From: DATFXM01 sp035315885
Lineage (GTDB): Bacteria > Acidobacteriota > Blastocatellia > UBA7656
Direction: 5' to 3'
NCBI GenBank assembly: GCA_035315885.1
Contig: DATFXM010000101.1
Location: forward strand, 1 to 64,000
Length of the DNA stretch: 64,000 nt
The position numbers and the translations under genes were made by a program. This document shows, piece after piece, positions 15,313-22,712 of the stretch. The notes under the pieces were generated by a model. It did not search any database and had not been told where the DNA came from. It was given only the letters and a program-made list of their open reading frames with translations. Position 1 is the first letter of the stretch, and each line of letters starts with the position of its first letter.

Positions 15313-17997
15313 ATGACCTCGTTGAGATCCTGGTTGAGATCGGTAGGGTGGCGCGTTTACGGCTTTCTCTTTGCCGCAAGAATTAACCGGCGCATCGACG
15401 AAGAGTTCCGATTTCACGTCGAGATGCGCACCCGCGAAAACATCTCCAGCGGTATGGCTGAAGCAGAAGCTCGCAAAGACGCTGTTCGGCGGTTCGGCAA
15501 CCAGCATTACTTCACGCAGGTGGCGCTCGACATTCGCGGCGGTGGACTACTCGATGCGTTATGGCAGGATGTTCGTTACAGCGCCAGGACGCTTTCTACC
15601 AGCAAGGGATTCTCCCTGGCCGCAGTGGTGACGCTTGCGCTGGGCATCGGCGCGAACGCCGCCATTTTCAGCGTTGTGCACGCGGTCCTGCTGCGGGCCC
15701 TGCCCTACAACCAACCGTCACAGCTAATGGTCATCTGGTCGAGTTTCGAGAGAATGGGGGCCAATAGAGCTCCTTCGTCCGGGGCAGAGCTTCGAGAACT
15801 TCGCGAGCAGAGCCGGCTCTTTCAAGATGTAGCGGGAGTATGGGTCGGCAACGGGACGTTGACCGGAGACGCGGAACCGGAACAGATCAAAGTCGGCAAT
15901 GTGACTGCCAACGCTTTATCGGTCCTGGGAGTGACACCGCTGTTGGGCCGCGGTTTTGTTCCCGAAGAGGACGGCTTTGGCGGGCGCGCTGCAATAGTTC
16001 TCAGCTATGGGTTGTGGGTTCGTCGCTATGGCGCGGACGAAAACATTCTGGGCCGCCAAGTTCGATTGGAAGGAAGCAGCCGCACGGTCGTAGGGGTGAT
16101 GCCCAAAGATTTCCAGTTGATCTTCTCGCCGGATGCAGATGTTCCAGCGGAGATTCAGGTCTGGACACCATTTTCGTACAACGTCTATGAGAACCCGACG
16201 GATTTGTATTTCCTGCGTATGTTCGGAAGGGTTGCTCCGGACGTGACCGTAGCTCAGGCACAAGAGGAAGCTAGTGGAATTGCCCGGCAGCTTCGAAGCA
16301 AGTTCGCGGAGCTCGATCGCGACAAGCTCGAATTTGTAGTCGCTGCTCTGCACGGCGACGCAACGCGGACCGCCAGGCCGTCGCTGTTTGCGCTGTTGAT
16401 TGGCGCAGGTCTGGTCCTGCTGATTTCGTGCGCCAATGTTGCAAATCTTCTGCTGACACGCGCGACTGTTCGCAGACGTGAGATTGCTTTACGGGCGGCG
16501 ATAGGTGCTTCGCAATGGAGGATCATTCGACAGCTTCTGATCGAGAGTCTGATGTTGGCCACTGTGGGCGGCGTGCTGGGGCTGGCAGTCGGCTTCTGGA
16601 GTCTCAATCCCTTGCTGAGGCTGCTGCCGTCCGGTCTGCCTCAGTTTGATTCAGTCTCGCTTAACCCACCGATAGTCGCGTTCGTCGCGGCCGTTTCAAT
16701 TATCTCGGGCATCCTTTGCGGATTGGCGCCGTCGTTCGAGAGCAGACGAGTGAGTCTGGTCGAGGCACTCAAGGGTGGCGGTCAAAGCGGGATTCGTCCC
16801 GGCACCGTGCGCACTCGCTCGCTGCTGATTGTTGCCGAGATTGCGCTCGGGTTTGTGCTCATAGTGGGGGCAGGCCTGATGGTACGCACGCTCAAGGAGC
16901 TGGAGAGGTCGAACCCGGGTTTTGTTCCTTCGCGAGCGCTGACGTTCGAGGTCAATCTCGCAGAAAACAGCTATCCATACGACGAGCCTCGCAGAGTCTT
17001 TATTCGGCAGTGTGAAGAGACTTTGACGAAGGTCCCAGGTGTTGATGAAGTCGGCGCGGTATCTCACCTGCCCCTCGATGACTATCCGAACTGGTTCAGC
17101 CCGTTTGCGCCTGAAGGGCTCAAAGAAGAAGAAAAGGCTGGGATGCTCGCGGATTATCGAGCAATCACCCCGGCATATTTTCAGGCTATCGGAGCGCGAA
17201 TGCTGGAGGGGCGGCAGTTCGACGCGCAGGACCAGGCGTCGACGCGCAATGTGGTGATAGTCGACGATGTATTAGCGAAGCGAACGTGGCCCAACGAAAG
17301 CGCGATCGGAAAGAAGATCGAGGCCGAACACTTCAGCAACTGGGAATTCGAGCCTCGCTGGTCGGAAGTAGTCGGAGTCGTCGAGCACATCAGGAGTCAG
17401 AGCCTGATGGAGTTGGGACGAGGGCAGATTTACATTCCTTACACTCAGAGCGCGCGGCCGCACCTCAGTTATGTCGTCAGGACCAAGGGCGATCCGGTGG
17501 CTCTCGCGGGGCCAATCCGGAGCGAGTTGAGAAGACTCGATAAGGATCTTGCGATTTCGAAGGTTCGGCCGCTTACGGATTATGTCAGCAAGGCGACGGC
17601 CCGCAACGGGTTCACAGCGGCGTTGTCGAGCATTTTTGGAGGACTCGCGCTATTACTGGCCACGATCGGAATCTACGGCGTGGTGTCTTATACGGCCAGT
17701 CAGCGAACGCGAGAGATCGGAATCCGAATGGCTCTGGGAGCTGAACCTGTCGATGTGATCAAGCTGGTTGTGGGAAGAGGACTGCTGTTGGCAATCGCGG
17801 GCGTAGTTTTCGGGGTAATTGCAGCATTGGCGCTCACGCGGTTCATTGAGAGCTTATTGTTCGGCGTGAGCGCTACTGATCCTGTCACATACGTAGGGGT
17901 CGTGGTGCTGTTGCTGGGAGTGTCGGTGCTTGCGAATTATCTGCCAGCACGCCGGGCTACAAGAGTAGATCCGATGCTCGCACTACGATGCGATTGA
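15313..17997 (+). CDS. ADOP-type ABC transporter permease (MacB/FtsX duplicated orphan permease)
   Basis: The 894-residue protein starts with the permease-prefix domain (RIDEEFRFHVEMRTREN, AVRRFGN) and then has two MacB-periplasmic-core plus FtsX units. The first transmembrane segment is at VTLALGIGANAAIFSV, three segments surround residues 355-480 (LLIGAGLVLLISCANVANLLL), and a second periplasmic domain follows after LIVAEIALGFVLIVGAG. Three closing segments end with ATRVDPMLALRCD. This is the family known as acidobacterial duplicated orphan permeases, with no ATPase gene nearby. The cargo is unknown; MacB-like proteins act by mechanotransmission on periplasmic substrates. GGAGG lies upstream of the ATG. 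Confidence 0.92.
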   Translation: MTSLRSWLRSVGWRVYGFLFAARINRRIDEEFRFHVEMRTRENISSGMAEAEARKDAVRRFGNQHYFTQVALDIRGGGLLDALWQDVRYSARTLSTSKGFSLAAVVTLALGIGANAAIFSVVHAVLLRALPYNQPSQLMVIWSSFERMGANRAPSSGAELRELREQSRLFQDVAGVWVGNGTLTGDAEPEQIKVGNVTANALSVLGVTPLLGRGFVPEEDGFGGRAAIVLSYGLWVRRYGADENILGRQVRLEGSSRTVVGVMPKDFQLIFSPDADVPAEIQVWTPFSYNVYENPTDLYFLRMFGRVAPDVTVAQAQEEASGIARQLRSKFAELDRDKLEFVVAALHGDATRTARPSLFALLIGAGLVLLISCANVANLLLTRATVRRREIALRAAIGASQWRIIRQLLIESLMLATVGGVLGLAVGFWSLNPLLRLLPSGLPQFDSVSLNPPIVAFVAAVSIISGILCGLAPSFESRRVSLVEALKGGGQSGIRPGTVRTRSLLIVAEIALGFVLIVGAGLMVRTLKELERSNPGFVPSRALTFEVNLAENSYPYDEPRRVFIRQCEETLTKVPGVDEVGAVSHLPLDDYPNWFSPFAPEGLKEEEKAGMLADYRAITPAYFQAIGARMLEGRQFDAQDQASTRNVVIVDDVLAKRTWPNESAIGKKIEAEHFSNWEFEPRWSEVVGVVEHIRSQSLMELGRGQIYIPYTQSARPHLSYVVRTKGDPVALAGPIRSELRRLDKDLAISKVRPLTDYVSKATARNGFTAALSSIFGGLALLLATIGIYGVVSYTASQRTREIGIRMALGAEPVDVIKLVVGRGLLLAIAGVVFGVIAALALTRFIESLLFGVSATDPVTYVGVVVLLLGVSVLANYLPARRATRVDPMLALRCD

Positions 17998-17999
17998 GT

Positions 18000-18096
18000 T
18001 GGCGGAGATTAGGAGATGAGGAGATGAGGGTCTCCGCGTCTCCGCGTCTCCGCGTCTCCGCGTCGCCGCTTCGCCCTTTCGCTTCATCTCCGCTGT
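18000..18096. repeat. Family B repeat, tandem TCTCCGCG units
   Basis: A GGAGATGAGGAGATGAGGG segment is followed by four tandem TCTCCGCG units, then GTCGCCGCTTCGCCCTTTCGCTTCATCTCC. It lies between the ADOP gene and the SnoaL-like gene. It is also open in the downstream gene's frame, giving a false N-terminus rich in SASPRLRVSASP. Confidence 0.75.
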
Positions 18097-18116
18097 TCGA
18101 CGAAGGGAGGACAAAG

Positions 18117-19043
18117 ATGAACGCATTCAAGACATCTCTGGTAGCTTTGGTGATCTTTTGTGCGCCGGCTTTCGCTGCCGCACAAACTGCAAACGCAATC
18201 AAGAGCGACCAGGACAAAGATCGCGCGCTGATTCGAGCTCACATCGAAAGCATTTTCCAGGCATTTATAGACTGGGACGTCGAGAAGATCTACGCCACCC
18301 ATTCAGAAGACTGGCGAGGCTTCCTTGAGGGTTCGCGCGTTCCGATTCGAGGGATAATCGAGTACATGGCCGCCAACGGGATCGACTGGCCAAAGGAAAA
18401 AGGAACCCGCCCGAGCCCGAATCCGTCCCGCCGGTACAACGTCAAAGATTTCGACGTCAACTTCTATAGTCCCGAACTGGCCGTGGCCTGTTTCATCGGA
18501 GAGTTCGAAGACAAGTCCGGCAACACGTGGATTACCGAGATTAGATTTCGCATCATGGATGTTTACGCCAAACGCAACGGCAACTGGATTCAGGTGGCAT
18601 CGCACACTGTCGTAGATCCCGCGTGGCGCGCAGAGCGCAACGCCGTGCCGGCGTCCCTTTCACCGGAACACCGCCAGTCAATTCTGAAGGCACGCGAAGC
18701 AGTATGGCGAGCTTACTTTTCGAATGACCGCGCTGCTCTGGAGAAGCTGATACCCGAGGAAGTTGTCGCAATCGACGATGGGTCGGAACAATGGAGTAAT
18801 CGAGCATCGATACTTGCCGGAGCGAAGGGTTTTGCCGAGAGTGGCGGGAGACTACTTCGATTGGAGTTCCCGAAAACCGAGATGCAGGTCTACGGCAACA
18901 CGGTAATTATCTATACGACCTACCTCTATGAGATCGAAGCCGGCGGCCAGCGAATCACCAGAACCGGGCGAGCGACGGAGATGTTTGTTCGCCGCGACGG
19001 ATCGCTGGTAAATGTCGGATGGCACCTCGACGCGGGAAAATAG
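18117..19043 (+). CDS. Exported protein with two SnoaL/DUF4440-like domains
   Basis: The 308-residue product has a clear signal peptide (MNAFKTSLVALVIFCAPAFAAAQT). It then has two NTF2-like halves. The first (about residues 35-175) has AHIESIFQAFIDWDVEKIYATHSEDWRGF and a closing WIQVASHTVV. The second (about 180-308) has SILKAREAVWRAYFSNDRAALEKLIPEE and a closing MFVRRDGSLVNVGWHL. Single-domain relatives are enzymes or binding proteins with very diverse roles; none can be assigned here. The ATG at 18117 has a strong AGGGAGG six bases upstream, so the longer open frame starting at 17988 is not real. Confidence 0.85.
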   Translation: MNAFKTSLVALVIFCAPAFAAAQTANAIKSDQDKDRALIRAHIESIFQAFIDWDVEKIYATHSEDWRGFLEGSRVPIRGIIEYMAANGIDWPKEKGTRPSPNPSRRYNVKDFDVNFYSPELAVACFIGEFEDKSGNTWITEIRFRIMDVYAKRNGNWIQVASHTVVDPAWRAERNAVPASLSPEHRQSILKAREAVWRAYFSNDRAALEKLIPEEVVAIDDGSEQWSNRASILAGAKGFAESGGRLLRLEFPKTEMQVYGNTVIIYTTYLYEIEAGGQRITRTGRATEMFVRRDGSLVNVGWHLDAGK

Positions 19044-19136
19044 AGTGAGGCGTTCGAAGACGCCGCGAGGACCGAACAAAGAACTTCAGGCGCGTGGCGC
19101 AACAAGCGTCACGCGCCAGGGATTCGCCGCCGAGTT

Positions 19137-19547
19137 CTACGCAGTGCGCCAAAGCATTAGCGTCCGCACCCGAACATCGCGCAAGAACAATCCGCCCCAG
19201 AGGAACACACCTACGTAGATCGGAAACAGAGTGTGCGAGAACAACGGGTCACCGATCCGCAGGTGGGTCATCACTGCGCCACCAAGGTAGCCCGTCAACA
19301 AAACCGCGCCAAGCACTGATGTTTGCGGAATCAGATAGATCAGCACGCAAAGCAGCTCTAGCACACCGATGGGCCGCGCGAGGTGGGTCGGTATTCCAAG
19401 CTGAGTGTGTGCGTCTATGACCGGACCTGCTATCATAAGCTTCATAATCCCATCGAAGAGCAGAAAGAGTACCGCCAGTGCGCTGATGATGCGGCCGGTC
19501 CAGACTCCTGTCTTCGACGCCGGCTGTGTTTGATTGACTGTTTGCAT
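19137..19547 (-). CDS. DoxX-like membrane protein (operon 1 of the ECF42 locus)
   Basis: The 136-residue product has four predicted transmembrane helices (IISALAVLFLLFDGIMKL, IGVLELLCVLIYLIP, VLGAVLLTGYLGGAVM, TLFPIYVGVFLWGGLFL) with the DoxX-type arrangement, including a conserved acidic residue in the third-helix region (PIGVLELLC). DoxX-like proteins are small membrane proteins linked to redox or thiol stress in other bacteria; this one's role is unknown. GGAGGAGGAATT precedes the ATG. It follows the YciI/DGPF gene by 28 bp, so the two share a transcript. Confidence 0.85.
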   Translation of the reverse strand: MQTVNQTQPASKTGVWTGRIISALAVLFLLFDGIMKLMIAGPVIDAHTQLGIPTHLARPIGVLELLCVLIYLIPQTSVLGAVLLTGYLGGAVMTHLRIGDPLFSHTLFPIYVGVFLWGGLFLRDVRVRTLMLWRTA

Positions 19548-19575
19548 AATTCCTCCTCCAACGAGCTCTCGGAGC

Positions 19576-19929
19576 TCAGTCGGGCATACCCGCGATCTCG
19601 ACCACCGGTCTGATCTCAATAGTTCCTCTGCGGGCTCCCGGAATCCGTGAGGCCACCGCCATCGCTTCGTCCAGATTCTTGACATCGATCAGGAAATAGC
19701 CGCCGAGCTGCTCGCGCGTTTCTGCAAACGGTCCATCGGTGACCAGCGGCTTGCCTTCTCGAACACGGACGCTTGTTGCTGTCGCGACCGGGTGCAAAGG
19801 GTTCGCTGACACATATTGACGATTGGAATGCAGCTCTTGTGTTAGCTGTGCCGACTCGACGTAGCAGTCCTGCCGCTCAGCGTCGGTCATCACGCTCTCA
19901 TCCATATAAACCAGTAGCATGTATTTCAT
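19576..19929 (-). CDS. YciI/DGPF-domain protein (operon 1 of the ECF42 locus)
   Basis: The 117-residue protein starts MKYMLLVYMDE and contains LVTDGPFAETREQLGGYFLIDVKNLDEA, the DGPF signature of YCII-related proteins that genomically associate with ECF42 sigma factors. They form dimeric alpha/beta ferredoxin-like barrels; the substrate is unknown. The ATG at 19929 has GGGGGAAAAA upstream. The in-frame ATG at 19941 would lie at the expected transcription start of the ECF42-type promoter at 19974-19948, so 19929 is preferred. Divergent from the sigma gene. Confidence 0.88.
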   Translation of the reverse strand: MKYMLLVYMDESVMTDAERQDCYVESAQLTQELHSNRQYVSANPLHPVATATSVRVREGKPLVTDGPFAETREQLGGYFLIDVKNLDEAMAVASRIPGARRGTIEIRPVVEIAGMPD

Positions 19930-19947
19930 TTTTTCCCCCATTGGTTA

Positions 19948-19974
19948 ATCGAACATCCAGCGCACAGATCGACA
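19948..19974 (-). promoter_or_regulatory. ECF42-type promoter, operon 1
   Basis: On the minus strand the sequence reads TGTCGA (19974-19969), 17 bp, then CGATTAACC starting at 19951. TGTCGA is the known -35 motif of ECF42 targets, and the -10 begins CG(A/T). The same layout with identical TGTCGA-N17-CGAT is found at 22603-22577. The predicted start lies about 12 bp before the ATG of the DGPF gene. Confidence 0.75.
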
Positions 19975-20003
19975 CTCCGGCAGCAAAAACTTATGATACG
20001 GAG

Positions 20004-21257
20004 ATGGTCGCCGACGCGAACGTTGCTGTTGATACACTTTATCGATCGGATTGGGGCCGCATCGTCGCAACTCTGATTCGTTTGTTCGGTGATTTCGACA
20101 CCGCCGAAGAAGCCGCTCAGGAAGCATTCGCCAGCGCGGTTCCTGCATGGCGAGAATCCGGCGTACCCGAGTTTCCTCGCGCGTGGATCATCCAGACCGC
20201 GCGACACAAGATCATCGATCGCATTCGCCGGCGCACTCGTTTTGAGGAGAAGGTCGAGCCATTTCTCGCGAACGAAAGCTCGGAGGTCGAACAGCCGGAA
20301 TACCTGACGGACGAAATTCCCGATGATCGTCTGAGGTTGATCTTCACTTGTTGCCATCCGTCGCTTGCACCGGAAGTTCAAGTCGCGTTGACGCTCCGAA
20401 CGCTGGGTGGCCTCGATAGCGAGGAGATCGCGCGAGCTTTTCTCGTTCCGGTGGCTACGATGCAGCAACGTCTGGTGCGGGCCAAGCGAAAAATCCGCGA
20501 CGCCGGAATACCTTATACGATTCCTGAGACCGCGGACTTGCCGAGTCGGCTTGATGCGGTGCTGACGGTGATCTATTTGATCTTCAACGAAGGCTACACC
20601 GCCACGCGAGGTGCCGCGCTCGTCAGGACTGACCTTTGCGTTGAGGCAATTCGTCTCGGGCGGTTGGTGGTGAGTTTGTTGGCGCCTGACTCCCCAAGCG
20701 AAGCGACGGCCCTCCTGGCGTTGATGTTGCTCCACGATTCGAGGCGTGATTCTCGATTGAACGAAGCGGGCGACCTTGTCCTGCTGGACGAGCAGGATCG
20801 CGCGCGCTGGGACAAACAGGAGATAGCCGAGGCCCTGCCTCTGGTGGACGAAGCGCTTCGAGGCGTGCCGGGTCCTATCGCGGTGCAGGCTGCGATTGCC
20901 GCGATTCATTGCAGCGCGCCTCGAGCTGAAGACACCGACTGGCCGCAGATCGTTCGGCTGTACGATCTTCTGGAGAGGATTCAGCCTTCGCCGATTGTGT
21001 CGTTGAATCGTGCGGTCGCGGTTGCAATGGTCGAGGGCCCGGCGCGAGCGCTCGCGTTGATTGACAACATCGCGGCGACTGGTGATCTGGAGCGGTATCA
21101 TCTCTTGCATGCGGCCCGTGCCGATATGTTGCGGCGGATCGGTTCCTCAAAAGAAGCGGCAATCAGCTACGAGCAGGCGCTTGCGCTGGTTACCAATGAA
21201 AGTGAGCGTCGCTTTCTCGAACGGCGGCTCCGCGAGGTTCAAGCGGAGGTGAAGTGA
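20004..21257 (+). CDS. ECF42-type RNA polymerase sigma factor with long C-terminal domain
   Basis: The 417-residue protein has sigma region 2 (VATLIRLFGDFDTAEEAAQEAFASAVPAW, then PRAWIIQTARHKIIDRIRR) and region 4 (LIFTCCHPSLAPEVQVALTLRTLGGL, then IARAFLVPVATMQQRLVRAKRKIR). These are followed by a roughly 220-residue TPR-like extension (DAVLTVIYLIFNEGY, LLALMLLHDSRRDSRL, DWPQIVRLYDLLERIQPSPIVSLNRAVAV). This architecture, together with flanking DGPF-domain genes, is the mark of ECF42. There is no anti-sigma factor nearby; the C-terminal extension is thought to control activity in this group. The start was set at 20004 because homology begins there. The two flanking operons carry its promoter motif, while its own upstream region does not. 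Confidence 0.92.
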   Translation: MVADANVAVDTLYRSDWGRIVATLIRLFGDFDTAEEAAQEAFASAVPAWRESGVPEFPRAWIIQTARHKIIDRIRRRTRFEEKVEPFLANESSEVEQPEYLTDEIPDDRLRLIFTCCHPSLAPEVQVALTLRTLGGLDSEEIARAFLVPVATMQQRLVRAKRKIRDAGIPYTIPETADLPSRLDAVLTVIYLIFNEGYTATRGAALVRTDLCVEAIRLGRLVVSLLAPDSPSEATALLALMLLHDSRRDSRLNEAGDLVLLDEQDRARWDKQEIAEALPLVDEALRGVPGPIAVQAAIAAIHCSAPRAEDTDWPQIVRLYDLLERIQPSPIVSLNRAVAVAMVEGPARALALIDNIAATGDLERYHLLHAARADMLRRIGSSKEAAISYEQALALVTNESERRFLERRLREVQAEVK

Positions 21258-21370
21258 TACGATCGTGCCGTCCGGATAAGCCCCGGTGCCATCCGCCTTA
21301 TGACCAAAACGATCGACTCTACTGCAAACCGGTTAGTGCGTGTGATGCTTGTGCGCACTGCTGGTGAAAA

Positions 21371-21391
21371 GGGGGCGACGGTGGCGCCCCC
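21371..21391 (-). terminator. Intrinsic terminator after ECF42 operon 2
   Basis: A GGGGGCG/CGCCCCC stem with a 7-nt loop lies 33 bp downstream of the minus-strand DGPF gene. On that strand it is followed by TTTTC, which suits an intrinsic terminator. The gap also separates it from the convergent sigma gene. Confidence 0.6.
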
Positions 21392-21423
21392 GAGTCGATA
21401 ACTCATCGCGGTTGTTTCCTCAC

Positions 21424-21840
21424 TTACCTGCTCTCAAGTTTGTCGCGTAGCTTCGCGTGCTGATCTATGGCGTCGCTGGGAGCGAAGTCTTCCAACTCAA
21501 AAATCTGTCTTATCTCGAGCTCTGTATCACCGGGCTGGATGTCAAATGGCGCACGCTTGGCCCAATCGATCGCTTCTTCTCTAGATTTCGCCTTAATCAC
21601 CCAGTAGCCGGCGATCAGCTCGGTGGGATTTGGAAACGGCCCGTTGGTTACGATACGCTCGCCTTTGGAGAATTTGATCCGCGAGCCGTTGGAGCTCGGT
21701 TGCAGTCCGTTAAGATCTACGAGCAGGCCTGCGTTGGCGAGTTCCTCATTGTATTTCGCCATAGCGGCGAGGAGCTTTTCGGTTGGCATCACACCCGATT
21801 CGGAGTCTTTGTTGGCCTTTACTATGATCATGAATTTCAT
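21424..21840 (-). CDS. YciI/DGPF-domain protein (operon 2 of the ECF42 locus)
   Basis: The 138-residue protein starts MKFMIIVKANKDSE and contains GERIVTNGPFPNPTELIAGYWVIKAKSREEA, a DGPF motif with Asp replaced by Asn. It belongs to the same YCII-related family as the gene at 19576 but is clearly diverged from it. GGAGTG precedes the ATG at 21840. It lies 120 bp downstream of the doxX-like gene on the same strand. No separate ECF42-type promoter is visible before it, so it is probably the second gene of operon 2. Confidence 0.88.
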   Translation of the reverse strand: MKFMIIVKANKDSESGVMPTEKLLAAMAKYNEELANAGLLVDLNGLQPSSNGSRIKFSKGERIVTNGPFPNPTELIAGYWVIKAKSREEAIDWAKRAPFDIQPGDTELEIRQIFELEDFAPSDAIDQHAKLRDKLESR

Positions 21841-21960
21841 CTTAGTCACTCCTTCTGTTTTATGAACTGAACCTGGATGATTCTTCGATAAGATTTTCAC
21901 GCGTAGCGCATGACGATTTTCCAGGCGCATTCGCGCAGTGGTTACGACATAGAAGTTTTG

Positions 21961-22320
21961 TCACCCGAGCGGCGCAAGTCTGAGCCGGCCGTAGGCCACA
22001 AACGCCGCCAGTATCCCGGTGAGTGCCGGCAGCACAGCATCCGCGACACCCTGACGAACACTTATTGCTACTGCGCCGATCATGATTATGACCAGGCCGG
22101 CGGCGGCGAGAGACGTGAGTCGCGGCATGATCTTCAGCAGCCCCGGCAGAATCAATCCGAGCGCGCCGAGGATCTCCAGTACTGCGACAAAGCGAAGGAA
22201 TAAGCCCGGCAGGTTGATCTGCGCAGCCATCTCCTGTATGGGTATTACGAGCTTCACGATGCCGCTGAACAAGAACAGACCCGCCAGAATGATCTGAATA
22301 ATCCAAAGAGCGATGTTCAT
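21961..22320 (-). CDS. DoxX-like membrane protein (operon 2 of the ECF42 locus)
   Basis: The core product has 119 residues with four predicted transmembrane helices (ALWIIQIILAGLFLFSGIVKL, FVAVLEILGALGLILPGLL, AAAGLVIIMIGAVAI, AVLPALTGILAAFVAYG) and a DoxX-type LEILGALGLI helix. GGAGG lies nine bases before the ATG at 22320. The frame stays open upstream to an ATG at 22458 with an even better ribosome site (AAGGAG, 8-nt spacer), which would add 46 residues starting MTETTFRLEDL. Transcription from the ECF42-type promoter at 22603-22577 would include both starts. Confidence 0.82.
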   Translation of the reverse strand: MNIALWIIQIILAGLFLFSGIVKLVIPIQEMAAQINLPGLFLRFVAVLEILGALGLILPGLLKIMPRLTSLAAAGLVIIMIGAVAISVRQGVADAVLPALTGILAAFVAYGRLRLAPLG

Positions 22321-22576
22321 AGTCTTTGTCCTCCGAATGATGGATTTCGCGATCTGGTCACTGTGTATTCCTTCATTTTCGGGACAAACGGCGTCAGTCT
22401 CAAGCCGCGTTTTTCCCCCACGCACCAAATCTTCCAATCTGAAGGTTGTCTCTGTCATGTTTATTGCTCCTTCTCCAAGACGTTCTTTCAATCAAATTCA
22501 CAGGTTTTGCCAAATTTTACGGTTCATTCGTGAGCCGGCTCTTTTGTGCAGCGTCATCATCTGCCTTCACCGGTTT

Positions 22577-22603
22577 ATCGAACGACGGAGGAGTGGATCG
22601 ACA
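22577..22603 (-). promoter_or_regulatory. ECF42-type promoter, operon 2
   Basis: On the minus strand TGTCGA (22603-22598), a 17-bp spacer and CGATAAACC (from 22580) match the promoter of operon 1 in both boxes and in spacing. The spacer sequences differ. The predicted transcript has a leader of about 110 nt to the ATG at 22458 or about 250 nt to the ATG at 22320. Confidence 0.72.
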
Positions 22604-22682
22604 GGGGAGTGAAAATTATGGGAAGGGGGTAGGGGGCGGGGAGGAGGAGATGAGGAGATGGGGAGACCTGGCGGCTTTGGGT

Positions 22683-22712
22683 TGACTGCTCAGGACTCAG
22701 CACTCAGCACTC
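22683..22712. repeat. ACTCAGCACTCAG short repeat at the narK-like 3' end
   Basis: Tandem CTCAGGACTCAGCACTCAGCACTCAGCACTTCC overlaps the end of the transporter gene on the minus strand. The gene's last codons and its TGA stop are repeat sequence. There is no complementary arm to the left; that stretch (22610-22680) is a G-rich GGGGAGGAGGAGATGAGG sequence. Confidence 0.75.

Noticed and set aside
19926..21110. 394-codon minus-strand frame
   Set aside because: It is antisense to the ECF42 sigma gene, has no homology that I recognise and arises from codon bias of the real gene.
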